Notes: a model not told the origin generated them from the sequence alone. DNA of 5,988 nt from Chitinispirillaceae bacterium (GCA_016926315.1 JAFGOU010000351.1:1-5988), one strand, 5' to 3'. Counted from the stretch's first letter, positions 1 to 5,988 are shown. Made by a program: numbers and translations.

Positions 1-1055
1 ACCTCAACGCCTGGACCGCCGACGACATGACCGCCTACATCGTCACGCTTCCTAAAAACAAGGTGGAACTGTTCTTCTGGATCGAATCAGACCGGATGCG
101 CAACCCGGTACTGCGTGAATTCGTGAGCGAACGCGATGTGGTCATGGAGGAGCGGCGCATGCGTTACGACAATAAACCGATCGGCCGTTACTGGGAGCGG
201 CTGAACGCGCTGTTTTTTATGGCCAGCCCCTACCGCAACCCGACCATCGGCTGGGCTTCGGACATTGCCGCCTACACGCCGGAGAAGTTGCAACGCCATA
301 TCAACTCCTTTTACACGCCGGACAACGCGCTTATCGTACTGGTCGGAAACATTACTCCTGCCGGCGCAAAAAAAGGGATCGAACGGTATTTCGCCCACAT
401 TCCAAGGGCCGTACCGCCAAAACAGGAGGTGGTCACCCGCGAGCCGCCGCCGATCGGCGAAACAAGGTTTACGGTCCGCGACGAGGCCGCTCCAAGGATC
501 GATATGCTGTTTCATACTCCCGGGTATCCTCATGAAGCATTATATGCCCTCGAAATCGTCAATGAAGTGCTGTCGGGCCGCAGCGGCAGGCTCCACCGCC
601 GCCTGGTGGAAAAAGAGGGCCTCTGCACGAGCGTGGGTGCGCATAACGGGATACAGCTCTTCGACAGCTATTTTTCGGTGTGGGCCCAGCTTAAAAACGA
701 CGCGGACCCGGCCCGGGTCGAAACAATAATCCGCGAGGAGATCGCAAAGGCCGCGCAATACCCCCCTTCCGCCTCTGAAATGGAGCGGGTGAAGAACGAG
801 ATCAGGATGTCGTTTGTCACCGACCTCACCAGTCTCGAAGGGTTGTCGGACCGGCTGGCCTGGTTCGAACGCCTTGGCGGCTGGAAGGACATGCTCGACT
901 ATCCTGAGCGTATCGCGGCACTACACCCTGCTACGATTCCCGTAATTGTAAAAAAATATCTCAATCCAAAAAAAATGACCATCGGTCTGCTGTTGCAGGA
1001 CACGACAACACCGGTGCAGAAAAAACTACCGGAACAAAAAAACACCCGTTACTAG
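1..1055 (+). CDS. M16 family zinc metallopeptidase, active-type subunit (5' end outside window)
   Basis: This is the C-terminal three quarters of a pitrilysin/MPP-type (M16) peptidase. The frame is open from the window edge (first whole codon at base 3, reading LNAWTADDM), so the ATG at 27 is internal and not the start. The visible N-domain carries the family block NAWT...LPKNKVELFFWIESDRM, then ERDVVMEERR. The Glu at codon 150-152, seven residues after the Glu of ERD, matches the third zinc ligand. The HxxEH motif lies about 76 residues before that Glu in the family, so it and any signal peptide fall outside the window. An M16_C domain follows (YTPEKL...FYTPDNALIVLVGNI), with GRSGRLHRRLVEKEGL at about 576-623. 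The Tyr of the usual C-terminal Arg/Tyr pair is replaced by Thr (codon 627-629). The next gene, 16 bases on, supplies the complementary features, so the product probably works as a periplasmic heterodimer. Family assignment is firm; substrate is unknown. Confidence 0.93.
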   Translation, partial: LNAWTADDMTAYIVTLPKNKVELFFWIESDRMRNPVLREFVSERDVVMEERRMRYDNKPIGRYWERLNALFFMASPYRNPTIGWASDIAAYTPEKLQRHINSFYTPDNALIVLVGNITPAGAKKGIERYFAHIPRAVPPKQEVVTREPPPIGETRFTVRDEAAPRIDMLFHTPGYPHEALYALEIVNEVLSGRSGRLHRRLVEKEGLCTSVGAHNGIQLFDSYFSVWAQLKNDADPARVETIIREEIAKAAQYPPSASEMERVKNEIRMSFVTDLTSLEGLSDRLAWFERLGGWKDMLDYPERIAALHPATIPVIVKKYLNPKKMTIGLLLQDTTTPVQKKLPEQKNTRY

Positions 1056-1071
1056 AATAGACGATCCTACC

Positions 1072-2532
1072 ATGCGTTCAATTCTTGCCGCTTCAGCCCT
1101 GCTCTTTCTGACCGTCATCGCGCCATGCGCGGGAGCCACTCAAAAGGCCGTCCCGCCGCACCCGGAGAAAATCGTTTACGACTCGCTGCGCTGGAGCGTT
1201 CCCCTCGGGACACCCTACCGTGTCGAACTGAAAAACGGTTTGCGCGCCTATATCGCCTCCGATTCAACCCTCCCGCTCGTCAGGCTGACCGTCTATGTCC
1301 GCTGCGGCACACTGCTCGATCCCGCGGAAAAAGAGGGTGCGACCGCGCTGATGGCGAATCTCATGCGCACCGGCGGCACCTCGCGGTTCAACGCCGACAC
1401 CCTCGATGCGCTCCTGGACCGCTATGCCATGCGATTTTCCGTAAAAGCTTCCGAAGACCTGTTGCAACTCACCGCCGTCTTTCTTTCCGACTATACCGAT
1501 ACCGCGCTCGTTATCCTGCAGGAGATGCTGCTCCATCCCACCTTTAATGAGAAAAAACTGGCGAAAGAAAAACTTATCCATATCGAAGGGGTCCGCCACC
1601 GGTTCGATAACCCCGGCCCCACCCTCGACATCGCCTTCCAGAAGGCGATGTACAGCGGCGGTCCGGCGGCAAAGCTGTCGACGAAGAACTCGATCAAGCG
1701 TATTTCGCGGAGCGATCTGGTCGACCTGCACAAACGCACGATAACAACGAATGCCATGATTCTCGCCATGGCCGGGACCTTTGATCGCGCCGCGATGATC
1801 GGTCGATTGGAAAAAATTTTTCCGCCGACCTCGACGACCGCCGAAATACGCTTTCCTGAAATCAAACCGCTTTCTCCGGTACGCGCCCTGGTAATACACA
1901 AGCCGATTTCACAGGTATATGTCCGTTTCGGCATTCCGCTGTTCAAGCGACCGCATATTGATTACTACCCTGTCTCGGTGGCCAATCTTATTCTCGGCGG
2001 CGGCGGGTTTACCTCGCGGCTCGGGACCATCGTCCGCAGCGACGCCGGGCTCACCTATTCCATTTATTCAAGCGCCGAATCGAATTACACCTATCCTGGA
2101 ACATGGAACATTGAATTCTTTACGAAAAACGAATCCTTCCCTCATGCGGTGGCATTGTCGCTCGCTGTCATCGACAGCATCCGCACCACCGGCGTCACCA
2201 CAACCGAGCTCGATAACGCCAAAGCGAGCCTGATCGACAAAATGCCGTCGCAATTCCGCACCGCCTACGATATCGTCTCGACCTACGCCTGGAACGAATA
2301 TTTCGGCCGTTCTCCCGACATCTTCAGGGTGTACGCGGACTCCATCAGGGTAATCCCGCGCCAAAAAATCAAGGAGGTGACCAACCGCTGGCTCGACCCC
2401 TCGTCGCTCACCTTCACCGTGGTCGGCGATACCGCCGCGCTCGCAAAATACCGGACACACGGCACCTTTGATTTCGATAAACTAATGCCACGACATACCA
2501 TACCGCAGGATTCCATAACCGCGTTACCCTGA
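1072..2532 (+). CDS. M16 family peptidase-like protein lacking the zinc motif (R/Y-type partner subunit)
   Basis: This 486-residue secreted M16 homologue has an N-terminal signal peptide: MRS, a hydrophobic stretch at about 4-17, then a probable signal peptidase I site AGA|TQ after residue 22. C19 is preceded by Pro, so a lipobox is unlikely. The N-domain begins near residue 50 (YRVELKNGLRAYI). At the place of HxxEH it reads A92-L-M-A-N96, so both His and the catalytic Glu are gone and it cannot bind zinc in the usual way. The C-domain keeps GGGGFTSRL...VRSDAGLTYS, with R316 and Y329 forming the family's substrate-binding Arg/Tyr pair. The family knows such pairs: MPP alpha/beta and bacterial two-gene M16 heterodimers. 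Translation starts at ATG 1072, which lies just before the signal peptide. No good Shine-Dalgarno site precedes it, so it may depend on coupling to the upstream gene that ends 16 bases earlier. The role as non-catalytic partner is inferred. Confidence 0.93.
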   Translation: MRSILAASALLFLTVIAPCAGATQKAVPPHPEKIVYDSLRWSVPLGTPYRVELKNGLRAYIASDSTLPLVRLTVYVRCGTLLDPAEKEGATALMANLMRTGGTSRFNADTLDALLDRYAMRFSVKASEDLLQLTAVFLSDYTDTALVILQEMLLHPTFNEKKLAKEKLIHIEGVRHRFDNPGPTLDIAFQKAMYSGGPAAKLSTKNSIKRISRSDLVDLHKRTITTNAMILAMAGTFDRAAMIGRLEKIFPPTSTTAEIRFPEIKPLSPVRALVIHKPISQVYVRFGIPLFKRPHIDYYPVSVANLILGGGGFTSRLGTIVRSDAGLTYSIYSSAESNYTYPGTWNIEFFTKNESFPHAVALSLAVIDSIRTTGVTTTELDNAKASLIDKMPSQFRTAYDIVSTYAWNEYFGRSPDIFRVYADSIRVIPRQKIKEVTNRWLDPSSLTFTVVGDTAALAKYRTHGTFDFDKLMPRHTIPQDSITALP

Positions 2533-2547
2533 CGCTCCACCCCTCAC

Positions 2548-2573
2548 CGGCATTGGCGGTAACGCCTTCGCCG
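2548..2573 (+). promoter_or_regulatory. Small two-part hairpin between the M16 genes and the flavodoxin-like gene
   Basis: The sequence reads CGGC-ATT-GGCG-GTAA-CGCC-TTC-GCCG. It has two perfect 4-bp stems separated by a 3x3 internal loop and capped by GTAA, which fits the stable GNRA tetraloop class. It starts 16 bases after the upstream stop codon and ends 17 bases before the next start. No T-run follows, so it does not look like an intrinsic terminator. It could be an mRNA processing or stability element within an operon, or chance in GC-rich DNA. Confidence 0.3.
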
Positions 2574-2579
2574 ACAGGA

Positions 2580-2584
2580 AAGGA
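2580..2584 (+). promoter_or_regulatory. Ribosome binding site of the flavodoxin-like gene
   Basis: AAGGA lies 6 bases before ATG 2591, in the context AGGAAAGGA. It is the clearest Shine-Dalgarno site on the plus strand of this window and supports 2591 as the start codon. Confidence 0.7.
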
Positions 2585-2590
2585 CACCGC

Positions 2591-3073
2591 ATGCACATCG
2601 GCATCATCGTTCATTCACAGTCTGGTCATACCGCCGGCGTGGCCAAAGCGATCGCCGAAAAATTCCGGGAATCAGGACACGAGGTCGATATCAAGCTGCT
2701 CCTGACCACCGGCATGACGCGTCCGGGCTCCCGCCATTTTACCATCTGTAACGCGCCCGACGAGGAGGAGATCGAGTCGTTCGAAGCGATCCTGTTCGGC
2801 GGGCCGGTATGGGGTTTCAGGGCGTCGCCGGTGATCATCGAATACCTGACCTGGCTGAAAAAACTGAGCGGCAAAAAAGTCCTGAGCTTTGTCACCCAGT
2901 CCTTTCCCTGGCCGGCGCTTGGCGGCAACCAGGCGATCAGGGCGATGAACAGCGATCTCAAGGCCTCGGGCGGCGAGGTGATGCCCGGCGAAATCCTGCA
3001 CTACTTTTTCGGCGTCAACAAGCAAAAGCTGGACACCGCGATCGACCGGATCGTCAAAAACATTCTCGGCTGA
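2591..3073 (+). CDS. Flavodoxin-like / NAD(P)H-dependent FMN reductase-like protein
   Basis: This is a 160-residue cytoplasmic protein with a flavodoxin fold. The N-terminus MHIGIIVHSQSGHTAGVAKA shows strand 1 and the FMN phosphate loop (S9-Q-S-G-H-T14), followed by an amphipathic helix (about 15-28) and a second strand. The second flavin loop is seen as ILFGGPVWGFRASP (about 67-80), a WrbA/flavodoxin-like pattern with an aromatic (W74) able to stack on the isoalloxazine ring. The third loop is SFVTQSFPWPALGGNQ (99-114), without the glycine-rich or acidic sequence of classical electron-transfer flavodoxins. Length is normal for short-chain flavodoxins. The product probably carries FMN and moves electrons, or reduces quinones or other small molecules. 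Partner and substrate cannot be read from sequence. It is followed 19 bases later by a membrane-anchored protein, probably in the same transcript. No redox partner gene is nearby. Confidence 0.87.
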   Translation: MHIGIIVHSQSGHTAGVAKAIAEKFRESGHEVDIKLLLTTGMTRPGSRHFTICNAPDEEEIESFEAILFGGPVWGFRASPVIIEYLTWLKKLSGKKVLSFVTQSFPWPALGGNQAIRAMNSDLKASGGEVMPGEILHYFFGVNKQKLDTAIDRIVKNILG

Positions 3074-3081
3074 ACCGGCGC

Positions 3082-3087
3082 GGGGTG
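3082..3087 (+). promoter_or_regulatory. Ribosome binding site deciding the start at ATG 3093
   Basis: GGGGTG, one mismatch from the core GGAGGTG, lies 5 bases before ATG 3093. A GTG at 3087 is in frame but overlaps this site and would leave it without a Shine-Dalgarno, so ATG 3093 is preferred. Confidence 0.5.
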
Positions 3088-3092
3088 TGGAT

Positions 3093-3569
3093 ATGACACG
3101 AAGAACGGCCGTTATCATCTTCGGCGTCCTGGCCGTGACGCTCGTTGCGGGGTGGCGCCTGCTCGTTTCCGACAAACAGCAGGCGGTAGAGCGGCTGCTC
3201 GCCGACGGCGCTGCAGCGATCGAAAACAGCGACCTCGACAGGCTCGACAAACTCATCTCGCCCTTTTACAAGGACAACATCGGCTTTACCTATCCGACGA
3301 TGCGCGGCAATTTTTCCTACGTGTTCAGGGAGTTCAGGGATATCCGCGTCTCCCGCAGAATACAGGAAATAAAGGTGGGTGGCGATACGGTGACGGCGGA
3401 GGTCGGACTCTGGATCACCGGGACCTGGATGGGCCGGCCAGGCGACATGGTCGGAACTGAAAACACCTACGAACCGGTCACGATTTACTGCAGTAAAGAG
3501 CTGTTCCGCTGGAAGGTGATCGGTACCCGCTGGGACGAACGGATCAGGGGCGCCATGGGCGACCGGTAG
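3093..3569 (+). CDS. Membrane-anchored protein with probable NTF2-like (SnoaL/DUF4440-type) domain
   Basis: This 158-residue protein of unknown function has a short basic N-terminus (MTRR), one hydrophobic segment at about 5-20 (AVIIFGVLAVTLVAG) and no clear signal peptidase site. It is probably an inner-membrane anchor with the rest outside. The soluble part starts with a helix (about 28-46, QQAVERLLADGAAAIENS), then DLDRLDKLISPFYKDN, then mostly beta strands including TVTAEVGLWITGTWMG and a final ELFRWKVIGTRW. This helix-then-curved-sheet order, the limited-length cone and the terminal WxVxGxxW pattern suggest an NTF2-like domain; this is inference from pattern, not a firm family match. C133 is the only Cys. 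It follows the flavodoxin-like gene by 19 bases, suggesting co-expression. I see no catalytic residues I can name. An in-frame GTG at 3087 would add two residues. Confidence 0.8.
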   Translation: MTRRTAVIIFGVLAVTLVAGWRLLVSDKQQAVERLLADGAAAIENSDLDRLDKLISPFYKDNIGFTYPTMRGNFSYVFREFRDIRVSRRIQEIKVGGDTVTAEVGLWITGTWMGRPGDMVGTENTYEPVTIYCSKELFRWKVIGTRWDERIRGAMGDR

Positions 3570-3584
3570 GGAGTGCAGCGCTGT

Positions 3585-4436
3585 TCAGGCTCCAAACGCC
3601 TGTTTGAGCGCCTCGTGCATCACCGCCACCGGCGCGTCAAGCCCGGTCCAGAGCTTGAACCCGATGGCGCCCTGATACACGAGCATGCCGAGGCCATCGA
3701 CCGTGCGGGCGCCCTGTTCTTTCGCCAGGGAAAGGAATGGCGTTACCGGGGCCGGTATTACATCGCACACGACCATGGCGCGACCGATCGTGGCATAATC
3801 GAGGTCTGGTTTTTCATCTGACCCCGGCGCAAGACCGACCGAGGTCGCGTTGACAAGCAGGTCGATGCCTGCGGGGATATTGAAGGTTCCCTGCCAGTGC
3901 TCAAAACGACACGCGGCCGCGGTTTTTCCGGTAATAAGGTCGCGCAGTATAACGCCGCGCTCACGGGAACGGTTGACCAGGACGATCTCGGCGATACCTG
4001 CGAGCGCCAATTCCACGGCGATACTTCGCGCTGCGCCTCCGGCCCCGAGTATGACCGCTCTTTTGCCTTTCGGGTCAAATCCGGCGTCATGGGTTAGCGA
4101 CCGCATGAACCCTTTGCCGTCGGTATTTTCGCCACGGAGTTTTCCACCCGCATTCACGACCGTATTTACCGCGCCCATCAGGGCAGCGTCGGGCGCGATC
4201 TCGTCCAGAAACGGAAGGACCGCAACCTTGTGCGGAACCGTCAGGTTGATGCCCTTGAACTGCATGGCGCGGAGACCGTCAATCGCCTTACCCAGATTTT
4301 CCGGGAGCACTTCGATGGTGAGATACCGCCAGTGCAGGTCAAGGTGGCCAAACGCGGCCTCCTGCATCACCACGGTCGGGTTTTCACTCACCGGATGGCC
4401 GAGAACGCCTACCAGCTCCTCCTTGTAATTTGCCAT
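3585..4436 (-). CDS. aroE: Shikimate dehydrogenase (NADP+), variant substrate loop
   Basis: This 283-residue cytoplasmic enzyme of the chorismate pathway reduces 3-dehydroshikimate to shikimate with NADPH. Length is normal (270-290). Catalytic and binding landmarks are clear: NLTVPHK with Lys70, AVNT with N91, ENTDGKGF with D106, the dinucleotide loop GAGGAARS (131-138), the NADP-phosphate motif NRSRER (155-160), NATSVGL (196-202) and DGLGMLVYQGA with Q255. The N-terminal loop that normally reads HSxSP reads S17-E-N-P-T21 here. The two shikimate-carboxylate serines (S14 and S16 in E. coli AroE) therefore align with N19 and T21. I recall similar SENPT-type loops in other bacterial AroE annotations, so this may be a known subtype with unmeasured specificity. 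It is the last gene of a three-gene minus-strand run, 10 bases after the PIN-PhoH stop, and ends 15 bases from the convergent plus-strand gene. Quinate/shikimate dehydrogenase activity is the main alternative. Confidence 0.95.
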   Translation of the reverse strand: MANYKEELVGVLGHPVSENPTVVMQEAAFGHLDLHWRYLTIEVLPENLGKAIDGLRAMQFKGINLTVPHKVAVLPFLDEIAPDAALMGAVNTVVNAGGKLRGENTDGKGFMRSLTHDAGFDPKGKRAVILGAGGAARSIAVELALAGIAEIVLVNRSRERGVILRDLITGKTAAACRFEHWQGTFNIPAGIDLLVNATSVGLAPGSDEKPDLDYATIGRAMVVCDVIPAPVTPFLSLAKEQGARTVDGLGMLVYQGAIGFKLWTGLDAPVAVMHEALKQAFGA

Positions 4437-4440
4437 TCAT

Positions 4441-4449
4441 CCGCCCCTA
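4441..4449 (-). promoter_or_regulatory. aroE ribosome binding site overlapping the phoH-like stop codon
   Basis: Read on the minus strand this is TAGGGGCGG. The TAG stop of the upstream gene forms the first bases of the Shine-Dalgarno AGGGG, 7 bases before the aroE ATG (4436-4434). The overlap points to translational coupling. An ATG at 4440-4438 is out of frame and too close to the site, so 4436 is the start. Confidence 0.65.
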
Positions 4450-5778
4450 TAAGAGATTCGCCGCCAGCTCCGAAAGCTTCGAACGCTCCCCTTTTGTCAT
4501 GGTTATATGCGCCGCTATGGACTGGTCCTTGAACCGCTCCACCAGATAGGTCAGCCCGTTGGATGAGGAATCAACGTACGGATTGTCGATCTGGTAGGGA
4601 TCGCCGGTAACAACGATCTTCGATCCGTCTCCCACGCGCGTGATAATGGTCTTGATCTCGTGAGGTGTCAGGTTCTGCGCCTCGTCGATGATCACGAACT
4701 GCTGATGGATCGACCGCCCCCTGATGTAGGTCAGCGGCTCGATGACCAAAATGCCCATGTCCACGAGTTCCCGGAAGCCCCGTATATGTCCCCGGTTTCT
4801 GCCGTCATTACGCATGATAAGTTCCACGTTGTCGGCGATCGGATACATCCAGGGGGTAAGCTTTTCCTCAACCGTGCCTGGCAGAAAGCCGATGTCCTTT
4901 CCCATGGGAAGCGTCGGCCGGGAAACGAGTACCCTGTTGTACACGTTCTCGTCCACCGTTTTATAAATGCTTGCGGCAATAGCGAGAAGCGTTTTGCCCG
5001 TGCCGGCCTTGCCAACCAGGGTAACGAGCTGGATACCATCGTGAAGCAGTGCGTCAAGTGCAAGGAACTGCTCGTGGTTGTGGGGAACGATGCGCCACGC
5101 CTCCTTGACTTTTTCCGACAGCAGCCGCACCACCGCGCGCTTGTCGGCATCGAACCGACCCACGTCAAACAGGGCGCCCTCCCCGGCGGTGCTCATCTTC
5201 ACATACTGGTTGGGCAACAGTTTTTCTTCGAGCGCGACAAAGCCGCGATCACGAAACGCCTGAATCGCCGGCGGCATTACCGTGCATTCGCGGCATCCGG
5301 TATACAGCTCCTCGATATCGACCTTGTCGGACTCATAATCCTCAACGTCGAGACCGAGCGCGTCGGCCTTGATGCGCAGGTTGAGGTCCTTGGAAACGAA
5401 AATGGTCGGGATGCCCTGGGCATGCTGCTTCACCTCAAGCGACAATGCAAGGATCCTGTTGTCGCGCGCCGCCTCGCGCTGAGCCTCGGGAATTCGCTGG
5501 ACCATTCCCGGCCCGCCGGTGCGGACGAACAGCATCCCGCCACTATCAAGCGGCACGCCCTTGGCCACCGACGCCTTTTTCCGCAGGTCGTCGAGGTACC
5601 GGGAGGTCTGGCGCGCATTCCGGCCGGTCTCGCTGACATCCTTCTTGAAATGGTCGATGTCTTCAATGACCGTTATGGGAATATATACGTGATTATCGGC
5701 GAACTTAAACATCGCCTGCGGATCGTACAGCAAAACGGTGGTGTCGAGAATGTAGTTCTTTTTAGCGTCAGGGTTCAT
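4447..5778 (-). CDS. PIN-domain / PhoH-family ATPase (YlaK-type fusion)
   Basis: This 443-residue cytoplasmic protein joins an N-terminal PIN nuclease domain to a C-terminal PhoH P-loop ATPase. PIN domain (about 8-155): [12 protein letters not shown] with D12, VIEDIDHFK with E39, ARDNRIL with D106, and [12 protein letters not shown] with D131. These are the acidic residues expected for a metal-dependent RNase. A linker follows (about 156-235), containing one CxxC pair (C162, C165) whose role is unclear. PhoH domain (about 236-443): Walker A GKAGTGKT (256-263), [16 protein letters not shown], Walker B VIIDEAQN (362-369), GDPYQID (392-398) and a C-terminal arginine motif [11 protein letters not shown] (R432). 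All catalytic motifs are intact. The family is thought to act in RNA metabolism or toxin-like RNA cleavage coupled to an ATPase/helicase; the cellular role is poorly known. The start overlaps the end of the methyltransferase gene by 11 bases, and aroE follows by 10. No gene symbol is assigned because phoH proper lacks the PIN domain. Confidence 0.95.
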   Translation of the reverse strand: MNPDAKKNYILDTTVLLYDPQAMFKFADNHVYIPITVIEDIDHFKKDVSETGRNARQTSRYLDDLRKKASVAKGVPLDSGGMLFVRTGGPGMVQRIPEAQREAARDNRILALSLEVKQHAQGIPTIFVSKDLNLRIKADALGLDVEDYESDKVDIEELYTGCRECTVMPPAIQAFRDRGFVALEEKLLPNQYVKMSTAGEGALFDVGRFDADKRAVVRLLSEKVKEAWRIVPHNHEQFLALDALLHDGIQLVTLVGKAGTGKTLLAIAASIYKTVDENVYNRVLVSRPTLPMGKDIGFLPGTVEEKLTPWMYPIADNVELIMRNDGRNRGHIRGFRELVDMGILVIEPLTYIRGRSIHQQFVIIDEAQNLTPHEIKTIITRVGDGSKIVVTGDPYQIDNPYVDSSSNGLTYLVERFKDQSIAAHITMTKGERSKLSELAANLL

Positions 5779-5988
5779 GCGAGCAAAATAGATTTTGTTC
5801 CCTTGCGAGCAGCCGTTTTTTTAACGCCACCGCCGCCCCTTTACGCTTTCCCATGAATCCCCCCACGCTCCCGTCGCTCCGCACCACGCGGTGGCAGGGA
5901 ATTACCAGCGGAAAGGGATTCTTGCGCATCACCGACGCCGCCGCGCGTGCCGCGCCAGGAAAACCGGCCATCTCCGCCAGCCTCGCAT
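5768..5988 (-). CDS. Methylated-DNA--[protein]-cysteine S-methyltransferase, C-terminal part (N-terminus outside window)
   Basis: This is the C-terminal 72 codons of an Ogt/Ada-C type suicide DNA-repair protein, which transfers the alkyl group from O6-alkylguanine to its own cysteine. The frame is open to the window edge and reads [19 protein letters not shown], so the ATG at 5971 is internal. The family's DNA-recognition helix with its arginine finger is seen ([16 protein letters not shown]). It is followed by the active-site block [18 protein letters not shown], with the acceptor Cys at 5896-5894. Because the motif is PCHR and not PWHR, it is a true methyltransferase and not an alkyltransferase-like protein. 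The C-terminal tail [17 protein letters not shown] is encoded across the start region of the PIN-PhoH gene; the two genes overlap by 11 bases. It is likely the first or an early gene of the minus-strand operon, with its promoter outside the window. Whether it is single-domain Ogt or the end of a longer Ada protein cannot be seen. Confidence 0.93.
   Translation of the reverse strand, partial: ARLAEMAGFPGAARAAASVMRKNPFPLVIPCHRVVRSDGSVGGFMGKRKGAAVALKKRLLAREQNLFCSHEP
5781..5800. repeat. Imperfect palindrome just upstream of the PIN-PhoH start codon
   Basis: A 14-bp perfect dyad core (5784-5797, CAAAAT-AG-ATTTTG) extends to 20 bp with one mismatched pair. It sits 2 bases before the PIN-PhoH start, inside the last codons of the methyltransferase gene. 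It is flanked by an 8-bp direct repeat TGCGAGCA (5778-5785 and 5804-5811). It is AT-rich in a GC-rich surrounding. The role is unknown; it could be an operator, an mRNA hairpin or chance. Confidence 0.4.

Noticed and set aside
27..29. ATG 27 as the true start of the first M16 gene
   Set aside because: The frame is open upstream to the window edge and encodes NAWTADD, which is conserved M16 sequence, and the zinc motif must lie further upstream.
1264..1899. A 211-codon open frame on the minus strand opposite the second M16 gene
   Set aside because: It has the same codon-aligned antisense relation to a real gene, and no recognisable motif in the translation.
2672..3256. A 194-codon minus-strand open frame spanning the flavodoxin-like gene and the next gene's start
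   Set aside because: It is a shadow of the flavodoxin-like gene, crosses a gene junction, and has a low-complexity Ser/Arg/Ala translation.
3576..3608. A possible bidirectional terminator between the convergent genes: CAGCGCTG (3576-3583), CAGGC/GCCTG (3586-3602) and CAAAC/GTTTG (3593-3606)
   Set aside because: The stems are short, mutually exclusive and mostly inside the aroE coding end. No T-run follows on either strand beyond TTTG, so it is not a convincing intrinsic terminator.
3850..4428. A 192-codon plus-strand open frame opposite aroE
   Set aside because: Its Ser/Pro/Arg-rich translation has no motif, and aroE on the other strand has every catalytic residue in order.
4660..5856. A 398-codon open frame on the plus strand opposite the PIN-PhoH gene
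   Set aside because: It is codon-aligned with the minus-strand gene, and stops there would need TTA, CTA or TCA codons, which that gene nearly avoids. The translation has no family motif, whereas the opposite strand has complete PIN and PhoH motifs.
5969..5971. ATG 5971 (minus strand) as the true start of the methyltransferase gene
   Set aside because: The upstream codons ARLAE continue the conserved family sequence, and the N-terminal domain would be missing.

Overview
This is a bacterial chromosomal window with high G+C content by eye and almost no non-coding sequence; no gap exceeds about 60 bases. It holds seven protein-coding genes, two of them cut by the window edges. A signal peptide on an M16-type protease subunit and a membrane-anchored NTF2-like protein suggest a Gram-negative cell plan with a periplasm. 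The PIN-PhoH fusion and the variant AroE are types found outside the enterobacteria. I cannot name the phylum from the sequence. I see no mobile element, CRISPR array, rRNA, tRNA or phage gene.

Plus strand, 1-3569: the 3' part of an M16 zinc-peptidase gene (active-subunit type), then 16 bases later an M16 homologue that has lost its zinc-binding motif but kept the C-terminal Arg/Tyr pair. A 58-base gap with a small GNRA-type hairpin and a good Shine-Dalgarno site follows. It leads to a 160-residue flavodoxin-like protein and, 19 bases on, a 158-residue membrane-anchored protein with a probable NTF2-like domain.

Minus strand, 5988-3585: read in its own direction, this is a tight operon. It runs from the C-terminal part of a methylated-DNA--cysteine methyltransferase (PCHR active site), overlapping by 11 bases a 443-residue PIN-PhoH ATPase, then a 10-base gap to a 283-residue shikimate dehydrogenase (AroE). 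The plus and minus gene sets converge with only 15 bases between stop codons.

How the genes fit together: the two M16 proteins look like the two halves of a heterodimeric periplasmic protease, since each lacks the catalytic element the other keeps. The minus-strand operon mixes DNA alkylation repair, a predicted RNA-processing ATPase/nuclease and aromatic amino-acid biosynthesis, so it is probably a housekeeping co-transcription unit, not a pathway. The window is mostly ordinary core genome. The points most worth a second look are the split M16 catalytic site, the altered carboxylate-binding loop of AroE, and a small palindrome that may act as a structured spacer before the PIN-PhoH start codon.
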